The notes beneath the pieces are model-generated. The model was not told the origin of the DNA. It saw only the letters and a program-made list of their open reading frames with translations, and made no database searches. Positions 26,435-34,619 of a DNA stretch of 64,000 nt are shown piece after piece (within the stretch, counting starts at the first letter, position 1; every line of letters starts with the position of its first letter). This DNA comes from Sulfurimicrobium sp963779055 (GTDB lineage: Bacteria > Pseudomonadota > Gammaproteobacteria > Burkholderiales > Sulfuricellaceae): the NCBI GenBank assembly GCA_963779055.1, contig CAVZWN010000004.1:558001-622000 (forward strand). Reading direction: 5' to 3'. A program made the translations under genes and the position numbers.

Positions 26435-27449
26435 TCCGCTTCCTTAGTAATTTCAGAATTTCCGGCCCGAATGCCGGGTCCACTTCAGCCTCAACCGGCA
26501 AAACCCAGTAACGCTCGTCGGCAAATGCCGCGCACTTCACTGCGTCCTTCTCGGTCATCACAAGCGCATCCGCATCCGGCCAGTCCAGTTCGCCCGGCCG
26601 GTAAGCATGATGGTCGGGGAAAACATGCGCAACAAAATCCAGCCCCAGACCATGCAAATGTTCAAAAAAACGCTGCGGGTGGCCAATTCCCGCCAGGGCA
26701 TGCAGCTTCAGACCCTGCAACCCAGCCGCCGGCCGCTGCTCGCCCGAGCGCAAGTTGCTCAGCAGCGCACCGTTCAAACGCATCTGGAATTGTGCAGTCA
26801 CCCCGTCAACAAGAGCGCCCCCATTCACCACCACCGCATCCACCTGATGCAGGCGCCACAAGCCTTCACGCAATGGCCCGGCAGGTAGCAGGCGATCATT
26901 GCCGAAGCGGCGCTGCCCATCCACCACCGCTATTTCAAGATCACGCTGCAGCCGATAATGCTGCAAACCGTCATCGCAGAGAATCACGTTGCATGCCGGA
27001 TGCGCCGCCAGCAAGGCACGCCCTGCTGCTGCACGGTCCCGCCCAATCCATACCGGACAGGCGGATTTGCGCGCCAGCAGGACAGGCTCGTCCCCACTTG
27101 ATACGGGATCCCCTTCCGGATCAACCGGGCGCGCCTCCACTGCGCGCCCGCCGTAACCACGACTTACAATACCCGGCTGGTATCCCTGTTGCAGCAGAAA
27201 TTGCGCCAGCCAGAGCACCAGCGGCGTCTTGCCACTGCCCCCGACAGTAATATTGCCCACCACAATCACCGGTACCGGCAATCGATCCGAAGTCAACCAG
27301 CCGCGCCTGAAGGCCATCCGGCGCAAAGCAGAAAGCAGCCAGAACAGGGAACTCAACGGCAGCAATGCGAACTGCCACAAACTACGGTAAGACCACTGTT
27401 TTTCCAGCCACGAACCAGACCCGAGGGCCTGATCAGGAACTGCGGTCAC
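26415..27449 (-). CDS. lpxK: Tetraacyldisaccharide 4'-kinase
   Basis: 344 residues. An N-terminal membrane-associated helix (WQFALLPLSSLFWLLSALRR) is followed by the P-loop NITVGGSGKTP and then SRGYGGRA and LCDDGLQHYRL, all typical of LpxK. It phosphorylates the lipid A precursor at the inner membrane. ATGA overlap with the exbD stop shows coupling to that gene. Confidence 0.95.
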   Translation of the reverse strand: MTAVPDQALGSGSWLEKQWSYRSLWQFALLPLSSLFWLLSALRRMAFRRGWLTSDRLPVPVIVVGNITVGGSGKTPLVLWLAQFLLQQGYQPGIVSRGYGGRAVEARPVDPEGDPVSSGDEPVLLARKSACPVWIGRDRAAAGRALLAAHPACNVILCDDGLQHYRLQRDLEIAVVDGQRRFGNDRLLPAGPLREGLWRLHQVDAVVVNGGALVDGVTAQFQMRLNGALLSNLRSGEQRPAAGLQGLKLHALAGIGHPQRFFEHLHGLGLDFVAHVFPDHHAYRPGELDWPDADALVMTEKDAVKCAAFADERYWVLPVEAEVDPAFGPEILKLLRKRNGREIA

Positions 27450-27868
27450 TTGCCGTTCTTCGCCTGAGTGGCGAAACTGATACGGCTATAGCCCGCCAGC
27501 CGCGAGGCTTCCATGATATTGATGACGGACTGATGGGTGGCCTCGGCATCGGCGTTGATCACGATCACCGGATCGGAGCGGTCTCCCGCCGCGCGGCGCA
27601 GCGCCTCACTCAGGGCATCCACGCCCGGATTGGCCAATGGCGCGCGATTAATGACATAACGGCCAGAAGCATCCACTGCAACCGTGATTTCGTTCGTTTT
27701 CTCTGCCTGCTTTTCAGCATCGGCGGTGGGCAGATTAATCTGTAATTCAGCAATTTGGGAAAAGGTGGTGGTCACCATGAGGAAGATCAGGATCACCAGC
27801 AGCACGTCGATCATCGCAATAAGGTTGATTTCGGGGTCTTCCTTCAACCGGCCACGTTGGAAATTCAT
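27446..27868 (-). CDS. exbD: ExbD/TolR-family biopolymer transport protein
   Basis: 140 residues. A single membrane helix follows the charged start MNFQRGRLKEDPEINLIAMI, with the key Asp in MIDVLLVILIFLMV. A periplasmic domain follows. With ExbB it harnesses the proton gradient for outer-membrane transport. In this gene order (exbB-exbD-lpxK) it may serve envelope lipid assembly, but this is unproven. Confidence 0.93.
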   Translation of the reverse strand: MNFQRGRLKEDPEINLIAMIDVLLVILIFLMVTTTFSQIAELQINLPTADAEKQAEKTNEITVAVDASGRYVINRAPLANPGVDALSEALRRAAGDRSDPVIVINADAEATHQSVINIMEASRLAGYSRISFATQAKNGK

Positions 27869-27878
27869 GTGGCGCGCC

Positions 27879-28484
27879 CTATTTCCGTTCGCCGTGAACC
27901 ATGTCCACCAGCCTGATCGATTGCTGTTCCATTTCCATCACCAGGGAATCCACCTTGCCACGGAAATAGCGGTAAAAAATCATGCTGGGAATCGCCACGA
28001 GCAGGCCCATGGCGGTGTTGTACAGCGCCACTGAAATACCGTGCGCCAACTGGGCGGGGCTGCCGCCGGTCGGGGTAAGCGCCCCGAAAATCTCCACCAT
28101 GCCGATAACGGTGCCAAGCAGCCCCAAAAGCGGGCTGATAGAAGCGATCGTGCCCAGAGTGGTAAGAAAACGCTCCAGTTCGTGCGTAACAACACGTCCG
28201 GAATCTTCGATGGCTTCCTTCATCATTTCACGCGAGCTGCCGACATTGCGCAAACCCGCCGCGAATATTCGCCCGAGAGGAGAATGCCGCTCCAGGTTGG
28301 CAACGATTTCGTCATTGACGCCATCCTGTTGCAGCCACTCGCGCACTTTTGGCAACAGGCTTTTAGGTGCCACCAGGCCGCCATATAGCGACCAGGAACG
28401 CTCACCGATAATCGCCAGCGAAATAACCGACGCAATAATCAGCGGCCAGATTGGCCAGCCAGCAGCTTGAATGATGGATAACAC
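27879..28484 (-). CDS. exbB: MotA/TolQ/ExbB-family proton channel protein
   Basis: 201 residues with three membrane helices (about 10-30, 105-130, 150-175). The conserved LGTIASISPLLGLLGTVIGMVE segment marks the ExbB/TolQ channel. It is first in the exbB-exbD-lpxK-ycaR-kdsB run. Confidence 0.93.
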   Translation of the reverse strand: MLSIIQAAGWPIWPLIIASVISLAIIGERSWSLYGGLVAPKSLLPKVREWLQQDGVNDEIVANLERHSPLGRIFAAGLRNVGSSREMMKEAIEDSGRVVTHELERFLTTLGTIASISPLLGLLGTVIGMVEIFGALTPTGGSPAQLAHGISVALYNTAMGLLVAIPSMIFYRYFRGKVDSLVMEMEQQSIRLVDMVHGERK

Positions 28485-28582
28485 GCACGTCCCCTTTTAT
28501 TTTAACCCTGCAACTTTAGCCTGCCACCCCATTTTCGGCAAGGGCGTCAACTTCCGCCCTGCATGTAAACATGCTTCGAAGA

Positions 28583-28613
28583 AATAAAAAAACCTGCCCG
28601 TAATGCGGCAGGT
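28583..28613 (-). terminator. Terminator after the tandem TusA gene
   Basis: The stem ACCTGCC/GGCAGGT (28592-28598 with 28607-28613) is followed on the minus strand by seven T residues. Confidence 0.8.
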
Positions 28614-28648
28614 ATAAAGGGGGATTTGGTTAACCCTGGCAGCGCTGG

Positions 28649-29137
28649 CTAATTTTTCATGATGTAAAACGCAAGCACGCCAGGGTCGATTTCAAGTGTT
28701 TCAAGAAGCGTATAGGCACTGCTTTTGACCCAGGCATCCACATCATCGCGCGTGGCGGGGCAGTTGCTGACGAGTTTAAGGACCTCGCCGTTCTGCATGC
28801 CCTGAAGAAACTTCCGCGCTTCGACAATCGGTCCGGGGCAAGCTGCGCCACTCATATCCAGCGCAACGTTGAATGCGGGAGGAGGCCGCCGGCCCTTGCG
28901 AATGAAGTATTCATCGGCACCGTTGGCATCCTTGTCGGTGCGAATCAATTCGTTGTCGGTCAGCTTGATCCAGGAAAACAGATCGTCTTTTGTCCCGGGG
29001 CAGTCTGAAACCAGGCAGAGCACTTCGCCAGGACTAAGTTCGTCCATCACTTTTTTTGCACCCAGCAAGGGATGCGGGCAGCTCAAGCCGGTTAAATTCA
29101 ATACACCATTGGCGCCCATCAGAAACGGCTGACTCAC
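28649..29137 (-). CDS. Tandem TusA-domain sulfur carrier-like protein
   Basis: About 162 residues with two TusA/SirA folds. Domain 1 (about 8-75) carries LSCPHPLLGAKKVM and domain 2 (about 90-160) AACPGPIVEARKFL; both keep the CPxP Cys. Single TusA proteins pass persulfide sulfur; in sulfur oxidisers they feed Hdr-like/Dsr routes. The start is likely GTG 29137, nine bases after AAGGA; a TTG at 29143 is too close. The gene stands alone between terminators. Confidence 0.85.
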   Translation of the reverse strand: MSQPFLMGANGVLNLTGLSCPHPLLGAKKVMDELSPGEVLCLVSDCPGTKDDLFSWIKLTDNELIRTDKDANGADEYFIRKGRRPPPAFNVALDMSGAACPGPIVEARKFLQGMQNGEVLKLVSNCPATRDDVDAWVKSSAYTLLETLEIDPGVLAFYIMKN

Positions 29138-29143
29138 AATCAA

Positions 29144-29496
29144 TAATCCTTATGCGGCAATTAATTAACCGGGCTAATGGTGCCATAATTTAATTTGATG
29201 ATCAAGCGCTTTCCACGAAAAACCCAAGCAACCACTTGACCAAGACAACTTAAGTTCATGGCTGGCTAGGCTTTTTATTACATTGTCCACAGAAACTGTG
29301 GATAACTTTGTGCATGGTTTGCTAAAAAGTCTCTTAACCCCCTTCCACACAACATATTTTCTGTTCCGCACAAATTTTGCACTTGTATTTTTATTCTTTA
29401 TTATCATTAACTTAAGAAAGTTCTAATAAACGGTTGACAAGCCTTAATCCGACATGAAAGTTTTTTTACTGTTGTGGATTAGTTTAGAATTCGTCC
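29144..29496. other. AT-rich intergenic region with DnaA-box-like sites
   Basis: 353 bases with no convincing gene, much richer in A+T than its flanks. It contains an inverted pair of DnaA-like 9-mers at 29283-29305, a third one-mismatch copy (TGTGGATTA) at 29473-29481, and a TTGACA at 29434-29439 that could be a -35 element for xseA, though no good -10 follows. Confidence 0.5.
29283..29305. promoter_or_regulatory. Inverted pair of DnaA-box-like sequences
   Basis: TTGTCCACA (29283-29291, one mismatch to TTATCCACA) and TGTGGATAA (29297-29305, exact on the other strand) face each other with five bases between. The flanking C and G extend the dyad. It may bind DnaA or simply form a palindrome. 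Confidence 0.45.
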
Positions 29497-30840
29497 ATGT
29501 CTTCTCCATACGCTCAGGCGCAACCCATCCTCACCGTCAGCGAACTCAATCGCCATGCCAAAGCCGTTCTGGAACAGACTTTCCCGCTGCAGTGGGTGGC
29601 GGGCGAAATATCCAACTTCACCCGCGCCACTTCCGGCCACTGGTATTTCACGCTCAAGGATGGGCAGGCGCAGGTGCGTTGCGCCATGTTCCGGCACAAG
29701 AGCCAATACACCGATTTCAAGCCGGATAACGGCATGCAGGTGGAAGTCCGCGCACTGGTCACCTTGTATGAAGCACGCGGCGAGTTTCAACTCAGTATCG
29801 AATCGATGCGCCGCGCGGGGCTGGGCGCTTTGTTCGAGGCATTTGAAAAACTGAAATCCAGGTTGAACCAGGAAGGACTGTTCGACCCGGAGCGCAAGCA
29901 AACCTTGCCCGCCTTCCCGCAGCGCATTGGCATCATCACCTCCCCCGCTGCGGCCGCACTGCGCGACGTGCTCACCACCCTGCGGCGGCGCATGCCGAAT
30001 ATCCCCGCGCTAATCTACCCGGTTCCGGTGCAGGGAGAAGGCGCAGCACAGAAGATTGCCGCTGCCATCCAGCTTGCCGGGCAGCGCAAGGAATGCGATG
30101 TTCTGATTTTGTGCCGCGGGGGTGGCAGCATCGAGGATTTATGGGCGTTCAACGAAGAAGCCGTGGCACGCGCCATCGCCGAATGCAAAATTCCCATTGT
30201 CAGCGGGGTGGGACATGAAACCGACGTCACCATTGCCGATTTTGCCGCCGACCGCCGCGCACCTACGCCAACCGCTGCAGCGGAGCTGGTCACACCGCAC
30301 CGGGCCGACTTGCTGCAACGCCTCGCTGTGCTGCACTCAGGCCTGAACCGGCAGACGGTGCGAGGACTGGAACAGCGCATGCAGCAGGTGGATTATCTGA
30401 CGCGCCGCCTGCTTCACCCGGGCACGCGCATCCGGAACCAGCAGCAGCATCTGGGGCACCTTGCACTCCGTCTGATTCAATCCACGCCGCGCCTGCTGGA
30501 ACAACAGGAATGGCGCGTGCAGCGCCTCGCCAACCGGCTCGCGGCCGCGGCACCCGCAACACAGGCGCTTGAGTCCAGGCTGCAGCAACTCCGGCAGCAT
30601 CTGGAGCGCGCCATGGAATCGGGACTGCATCACCATCAGTCCCGATTCCAGCATCTGGCCGCCGGCCTGCAGCACCTCAATCCTGAAGCCGTGCTGGAAC
30701 GCGGGTTCAGCATGGTACGCACTGCCAGCGGCAGAATCGTGCGCAGCAGTGCCGAAATAGCGCTGGATGAAGAAATTTCCATGACTTTTTCCCATGGTAG
30801 TGCCACGGCGCGGGTCACGCGCAAAGAGGAAACCCCATGA
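29497..30840 (+). CDS. xseA: Exodeoxyribonuclease VII large subunit
   Basis: 447 residues. An N-terminal OB fold (about 10-110; VAGEISNFTRATSGHWYFTLKD) precedes the catalytic core with GIITSPAAAALRDVLTTL and GGGSIEDLWAFNEE, then a long coiled-coil C-terminus. It degrades single-stranded DNA together with XseB, which is not in this window. Its stop overlaps the next start by four bases. Confidence 0.95.
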   Translation: MSSPYAQAQPILTVSELNRHAKAVLEQTFPLQWVAGEISNFTRATSGHWYFTLKDGQAQVRCAMFRHKSQYTDFKPDNGMQVEVRALVTLYEARGEFQLSIESMRRAGLGALFEAFEKLKSRLNQEGLFDPERKQTLPAFPQRIGIITSPAAAALRDVLTTLRRRMPNIPALIYPVPVQGEGAAQKIAAAIQLAGQRKECDVLILCRGGGSIEDLWAFNEEAVARAIAECKIPIVSGVGHETDVTIADFAADRRAPTPTAAAELVTPHRADLLQRLAVLHSGLNRQTVRGLEQRMQQVDYLTRRLLHPGTRIRNQQQHLGHLALRLIQSTPRLLEQQEWRVQRLANRLAAAAPATQALESRLQQLRQHLERAMESGLHHHQSRFQHLAAGLQHLNPEAVLERGFSMVRTASGRIVRSSAEIALDEEISMTFSHGSATARVTRKEETP

Positions 30841-31529
30841 ATCTGATGTTCTGGAAGAAAAAGCCCCTTAACGAAGAGGCCACGGATAATCCACAGGAGG
30901 CAGAAGATGACAGGACTGTCGCAATGGAAGTACCCGACCTCGACACGCCTGCCAGGCCGGGACTGATTCCCCGCCTGAAATCCGGTTTTTCCGGCCTGCT
31001 CCTGCGCTTCAGAAAATCGCCTGCACCCGATCCGGAAAATGCAGAGGAGAGCCAGGCGCCAGAAAGCACCGAAGCGCAGATAGAGGATGCACCCAACATA
31101 CGTTCATTACGTACGAAAAAACGCCTGATCCTCGGCGGGGCGATCGGCTTACTTTTTTTACTGCTGGCGGGCGCTGGCTTTGCAGCCTGGAAACTTCTCC
31201 TCTCATCTCCGGAACAGGACAGCGCTGCACCCGCCATGGCCGAAGCCGCCCACGGGAGCCCGCCAGAAGAACCAGGCGAAATCGAAGCGCTCAGAAAAAA
31301 GAATGACGAACTGCAGGCACAAATCGAGGCGCTGAAAAAGCAGCCACAGCAGGATCAGCCCCCGGCTTCAGCAGAAAACGGTGCGGGAGGAGAAGCAGAC
31401 ACGTCTTCAGAAGCCGGGGAAATGACCCTCAGCAACAAGGACCCGAAAGCCGCCGCCCAATCCCTGAAAGAGGCCATCGAGGCAATGAACGCAGGCTCTG
31501 GCACCCCCGCCAGAAAGACCACAAAATAA
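30837..31529 (+). CDS. Single-pass membrane protein with coiled coil, unknown function
   Basis: 230 residues. An acidic/Pro-rich cytoplasmic part is followed by one membrane helix (about 96-120; LILGGAIGLLFLLLAGAGFAAW), then a short coiled coil (EIEALRKKNDELQAQIEALKK) and a low-complexity tail. It is coupled to xseA by a four-base overlap. The topology suggests a periplasmic or division-type tether, but no family is recognised. Confidence 0.7.
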   Translation: MNLMFWKKKPLNEEATDNPQEAEDDRTVAMEVPDLDTPARPGLIPRLKSGFSGLLLRFRKSPAPDPENAEESQAPESTEAQIEDAPNIRSLRTKKRLILGGAIGLLFLLLAGAGFAAWKLLLSSPEQDSAAPAMAEAAHGSPPEEPGEIEALRKKNDELQAQIEALKKQPQQDQPPASAENGAGGEADTSSEAGEMTLSNKDPKAAAQSLKEAIEAMNAGSGTPARKTTK

Positions 31530-31557
31530 AGCGCCCCCGGCCGAAGCCGGAGGCGCT
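31521..31557 (-). terminator. UUCG-loop terminator of the Gly-rich gene
   Basis: On the minus strand the stem GCGCC-T-CCGGC pairs with GCCGG-G-GGCGC around a TTCG loop, followed by TTTATTTT. It lies 22 bases after the stop at 31579. It overlaps the end of the convergent gene. Confidence 0.75.
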
Positions 31558-31578
31558 TAAACAAGCCTGAACGCAATG

Positions 31579-31902
31579 CTACAGGTTGGGAAGCTGGACT
31601 TGATCGCGGTTTTGCTGACGGGTCTGATCGCGGTTCATGCTGCCCTGACCATCTTGTACGCGCTCCTGAGTACGGGTCTGGGTACGAGTCTGCTCTCTGG
31701 CTCTGTCCTGCTCCTGCCGGGCACTGGAAGGTGCCTGAGCGCCCTGGGAGGACATATCCTGACCACCCATTCCGCCACCCATTCCACCACCGCCGCCGCC
31801 CATGCCGCCACCGCCACCGCCGCCACCCCCACGAGCGAAGGCAACTGTGCTGGAACCCAGGGCAACTGCAAGAACCATGACCACTAACGAAGATTTACGC
31901 AT
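31579..31902 (-). CDS. Exported Gly-rich protein, MRKSSL family (copy 1)
   Basis: 107 residues. A signal peptide (MRKSSLVVMVLAVALG to VAFA) precedes a block of Gly/Met repeats, then a highly polar Gln/Arg/Thr/Asp-rich tail (REQTRTQTRTQERVQ). ATG 31902 has AAGGAG six bases upstream. It shares the MRKSSL start, poly-Gly block and polar tail with the gene at 53982-54450. Function is unknown; it may be surface or periplasmic matrix material. Confidence 0.7.
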   Translation of the reverse strand: MRKSSLVVMVLAVALGSSTVAFARGGGGGGGGGMGGGGGGMGGGMGGQDMSSQGAQAPSSARQEQDRAREQTRTQTRTQERVQDGQGSMNRDQTRQQNRDQVQLPNL

Positions 31903-31938
31903 AATCAACTCCTTGAATTTAAAACACTGTAATCAGGA

Positions 31939-32388
31939 TTAACGGCCTCTGCCGCCTCCACCACCACCGCCACCTCGCCCACCCATGCCTGTGCCGGCGC
32001 CGGCACCATTCATGGAAGAGCCGCCGGTAGCGGCCGGATTCTGTTGTACCTGCCGGGATTCGTAGCCACGACCAAAGCGGCTGTTTTCCATGCCGCCATC
32101 CCGGCCCATTCCACGCCCCTGAACGGCATTTTCAGCTTCCAGCTGCTGCCGCCCATTGACACTCAGATCATTCATCAGCGCACGCTCTTCCTGATTCATG
32201 GAACGCATGCGCGTCTGTACCCGGTTACGAAAAGCATCCGGATCAACCTCTCCTTTCTGGCCAGCCTGCTGCTGTGCCAGTCGTCTTTCCTGCCATGCCT
32301 GTTCAAACCCTTCCTGCGCCAGCGCACTGCCGGCATCCAGAAGTCCCAGGCTGACTGCGCTGATGCGCAAAAATTGTTTGCTTGTCAT
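31939..32388 (-). CDS. Exported protein with Gly-rich C-terminus
   Basis: 149 residues. A signal peptide (MTSKQFLRISAVSLGL to ALA) precedes a charged helical part (EQAWQERRLAQQQ, MNQEERALMNDLSVNGRQQLE) and a C-terminus of Gly repeats. This is the reverse layout of its downstream neighbour. ATG 32388 follows GAGAG; ATG 32400 is an alternative. It is divergent from ompR with a 17-base dyad between. Function is unknown. Confidence 0.7.
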   Translation of the reverse strand: MTSKQFLRISAVSLGLLDAGSALAQEGFEQAWQERRLAQQQAGQKGEVDPDAFRNRVQTRMRSMNQEERALMNDLSVNGRQQLEAENAVQGRGMGRDGGMENSRFGRGYESRQVQQNPAATGGSSMNGAGAGTGMGGRGGGGGGGGRGR

Positions 32389-32504
32389 TTGCTCTCTCAT
32401 TATTGAATTAACCAGCGCAGCCGGTTTTTAATTCAGTCCGCTCGTTGCATGGTGTGCATCATGTGCCCCGGCCGTTTCAAAATCATTTCGCCCCGGCACC
32501 GAAA

Positions 32505-32521
32505 TGTAACAGTGTGTTACA
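32505..32521. promoter_or_regulatory. Dyad operator candidate between Gly-rich gene and ompR
   Basis: TGTAACA-gtg-TGTTACA is a perfect inverted repeat, 51 bases before the ompR start and 117 before the divergent exported-protein gene. GTTACA/GTAACA half-sites resemble those bound by OmpR-family regulators, so autoregulation and control of the Gly-rich genes is plausible (inference). Confidence 0.5.
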
Positions 32522-32571
32522 GATCGCGCGGGAGCATGGCGCAGTCCGGCACGATTTTGTATAGTGCGGCC

Positions 32572-33291
32572 ATGGAAAGCAATAAAGAACATATTCTGGT
32601 CGTGGATGACGACCCTGGCCTGCGTGAACTGCTGCAGCAATATCTGTCGGAACAGGGCTACGAGGTTGCAGCTGTGAACGATGGCGCCGCAATGGAGCAG
32701 CATCTGGCGCAACAACCCGCAGACCTGGTCATCCTGGACCTGATGCTGCCGGGAGAAGACGGGCTGACGCTGGCGCGCAAGCTGAGGGCACAGGGCGCCC
32801 AGCCCATCATCATGCTATCGGCGCGCGGCGAAGATATCGACCGCATCATCGGGCTGGAAGTAGGCGCGGACGATTATCTCGCCAAGCCCTTCAATCCGCG
32901 CGAGTTGCTGGCGCGCATCCGCGCTGTGCTGCGACGCAAGGAAAGCGCAAAAACCGAAGCCGAGACCCCGGCAAGCGGCGTCTTCGGCTTTGGCCCCTTC
33001 CGGCTGGACGTCAACTCCCACCAGCTGGTGCACGATGGCGAGGAAATTTCACTCACCGCCGGGGAATTCAACCTGCTGCGGATTTTTGTCGATCATCCCA
33101 ACCGGGTTCTGAGCCGGGATATGCTGATGGACCTGATCAAGGGTTACGAACGCACCCCGTTCGACCGCAGCATTGACGTCCGAGTCACCCGGCTGCGGCG
33201 CAAGATCGAAGAGGACCCCTCCGCCCCGGCCTACATCCGCACCGTCTGGGGAGAAGGCTATCTGTTCGCCCCGCAGGGCAAGGCCTCCTGA
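32572..33291 (+). CDS. ompR: OmpR response regulator
   Basis: 239 residues, the same length as E. coli OmpR. The receiver has VVDDD, Asp56 in ILDLMLPGEDGL and Lys in LAKPFNPRELLARIRAVLRR, the last very close to OmpR. The C-terminal winged helix has RSIDVRVTRLRRKIEEDP and TVWGEGYLF. It controls outer-membrane or osmotic responses. It overlaps envZ by one base. Confidence 0.92.
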   Translation: MESNKEHILVVDDDPGLRELLQQYLSEQGYEVAAVNDGAAMEQHLAQQPADLVILDLMLPGEDGLTLARKLRAQGAQPIIMLSARGEDIDRIIGLEVGADDYLAKPFNPRELLARIRAVLRRKESAKTEAETPASGVFGFGPFRLDVNSHQLVHDGEEISLTAGEFNLLRIFVDHPNRVLSRDMLMDLIKGYERTPFDRSIDVRVTRLRRKIEEDPSAPAYIRTVWGEGYLFAPQGKAS

Positions 33292-34619
33292 TGTCCGGTG
33301 GCGTCAAGCGCCGCAGCCTGTTCCGCAGCACGGCCGCCACCGTCGCCAGCGCGCTGATCATATTCCAGCTTATCGCCCTGGCGGTAACGTCCTATTACGT
33401 CATGCTGCCCATCGCCAAACGGTCCGCCGACGACCTGGCCTCGCTGATTGTGCTGTCTGCCCAGACCTGGGTGGAACTGCCGCCGCAGACGCGCGAAGAC
33501 TTCGAAATCGAGCTGGCCCGGCGCCACAACCTCTGGCTGTTCCGTGCCACTACGCCCCTGCCTGAAGTCAGCAGTGACTTCCTGCCCTACCTGTCATTGC
33601 TGAAAAGTGCGCTTGAAGCGCGCACCGGCGAAGTAATCGAGATTAAAACCACACAATGGGAGCAGCCGTGGTTCTGGGTCGAAATCTCCAGCGGCGGCTA
33701 CCTGATCCGCATCGGCTTCCCCCAGGATCATCTCGGCATCCGCCCACCGCTGGCCGTGCTGCTGATGCTGGCAGCAACCATTGTGCTCACCCTGATCACG
33801 GCCGTCATCCTGGCCCGGCGCATCACCCGCCCGCTGGCACGGCTTTCCGAGGCGGCCACCCGCATCGGTCAGGGCAACACCCCGGAAAGCCTGCCGGAAA
33901 CCGGCGCCGAAGAACTTGCCAGCCTGGCCCGCAATTTCAATCACATGGCTTTCCAGGTCAAGGAACTGCTGGCCAACCGCACCACGCTGCTGGCAGGCGT
34001 CTCTCATGACCTGCGCACGCCGCTGGCACGCATGCGTCTGGCGCTGGAAATGCTGCCTCAGGACAGCGACCCGCAGAACATCACCCGGCTGCGCCGTGAC
34101 ATGGAGGACATGAACCGCCTGATTGGCGAATTCCTGGCCCTCAGCCGGGGGCTGGAAAAAGAAGCGGAACAGGAGATCGACCTCAACTCGCTGCTGCAGG
34201 AACTGGCGGATCATGCCAGAAATGAAGGTGCCGAAGTGGCGCTGTCAGTACAGGCGCCCTGCCGAATCTCAGCCGGTCCCATGGCACTCAGGCGCATCCT
34301 CGGCAACCTGATCGGCAACGCCGTGCGCTATGGCGCCGGACAACCCGTCACGCTGATCTGTGAATGCCAGTCCCAGGCCAGCATAATCAAGATACTTGAC
34401 CGTGGACCGGGCATTCCGCCCGATCAGATTGAAAGCGTCTTCCGCCCCTTCCACCGCCTTGAATCCTCACGCAGCGTCACCACCGGCGGCAGCGGCCTGG
34501 GCCTCGCCATCGCCCGCCAGCTGGCGGAAGCCAATGGCTGGAAAATCGATTTGCTGCCGCGTGAAGGCGGCGGCACCGAAGCGCGCCTGACATTGCCCAG
34601 CGCTGCAAAAAATGACTAG
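33291..34619 (+). CDS. envZ: EnvZ-type osmosensor histidine kinase
   Basis: 442 residues. Membrane helices lie near 18-40 and 155-178 with a periplasmic domain between. A HAMP domain (about 180-230) is followed by the phosphoacceptor VSHDLRTPLARMRLALEM with His239, N-box NLIGNAVRYG, G1 DRGPGIP and G2 GGSGLGLAIARQL. It is the partner of the OmpR gene it overlaps. It converges with miaA, their stops overlapping by three bases. Confidence 0.9.
   Translation: MSGGVKRRSLFRSTAATVASALIIFQLIALAVTSYYVMLPIAKRSADDLASLIVLSAQTWVELPPQTREDFEIELARRHNLWLFRATTPLPEVSSDFLPYLSLLKSALEARTGEVIEIKTTQWEQPWFWVEISSGGYLIRIGFPQDHLGIRPPLAVLLMLAATIVLTLITAVILARRITRPLARLSEAATRIGQGNTPESLPETGAEELASLARNFNHMAFQVKELLANRTTLLAGVSHDLRTPLARMRLALEMLPQDSDPQNITRLRRDMEDMNRLIGEFLALSRGLEKEAEQEIDLNSLLQELADHARNEGAEVALSVQAPCRISAGPMALRRILGNLIGNAVRYGAGQPVTLICECQSQASIIKILDRGPGIPPDQIESVFRPFHRLESSRSVTTGGSGLGLAIARQLAEANGWKIDLLPREGGGTEARLTLPSAAKND

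Noticed and set aside
29174..29407. 77-codon open frame in the AT-rich gap
   Set aside because: No good ribosome site, Lys/Ser-rich composition from A+T bias, and it runs over the DnaA-like sites.
29144..29496. AT-rich gap with DnaA boxes as replication origin
   Set aside because: No dnaA, dnaN, gidA or parAB nearby and too few boxes; kept only as a DnaA-site candidate.
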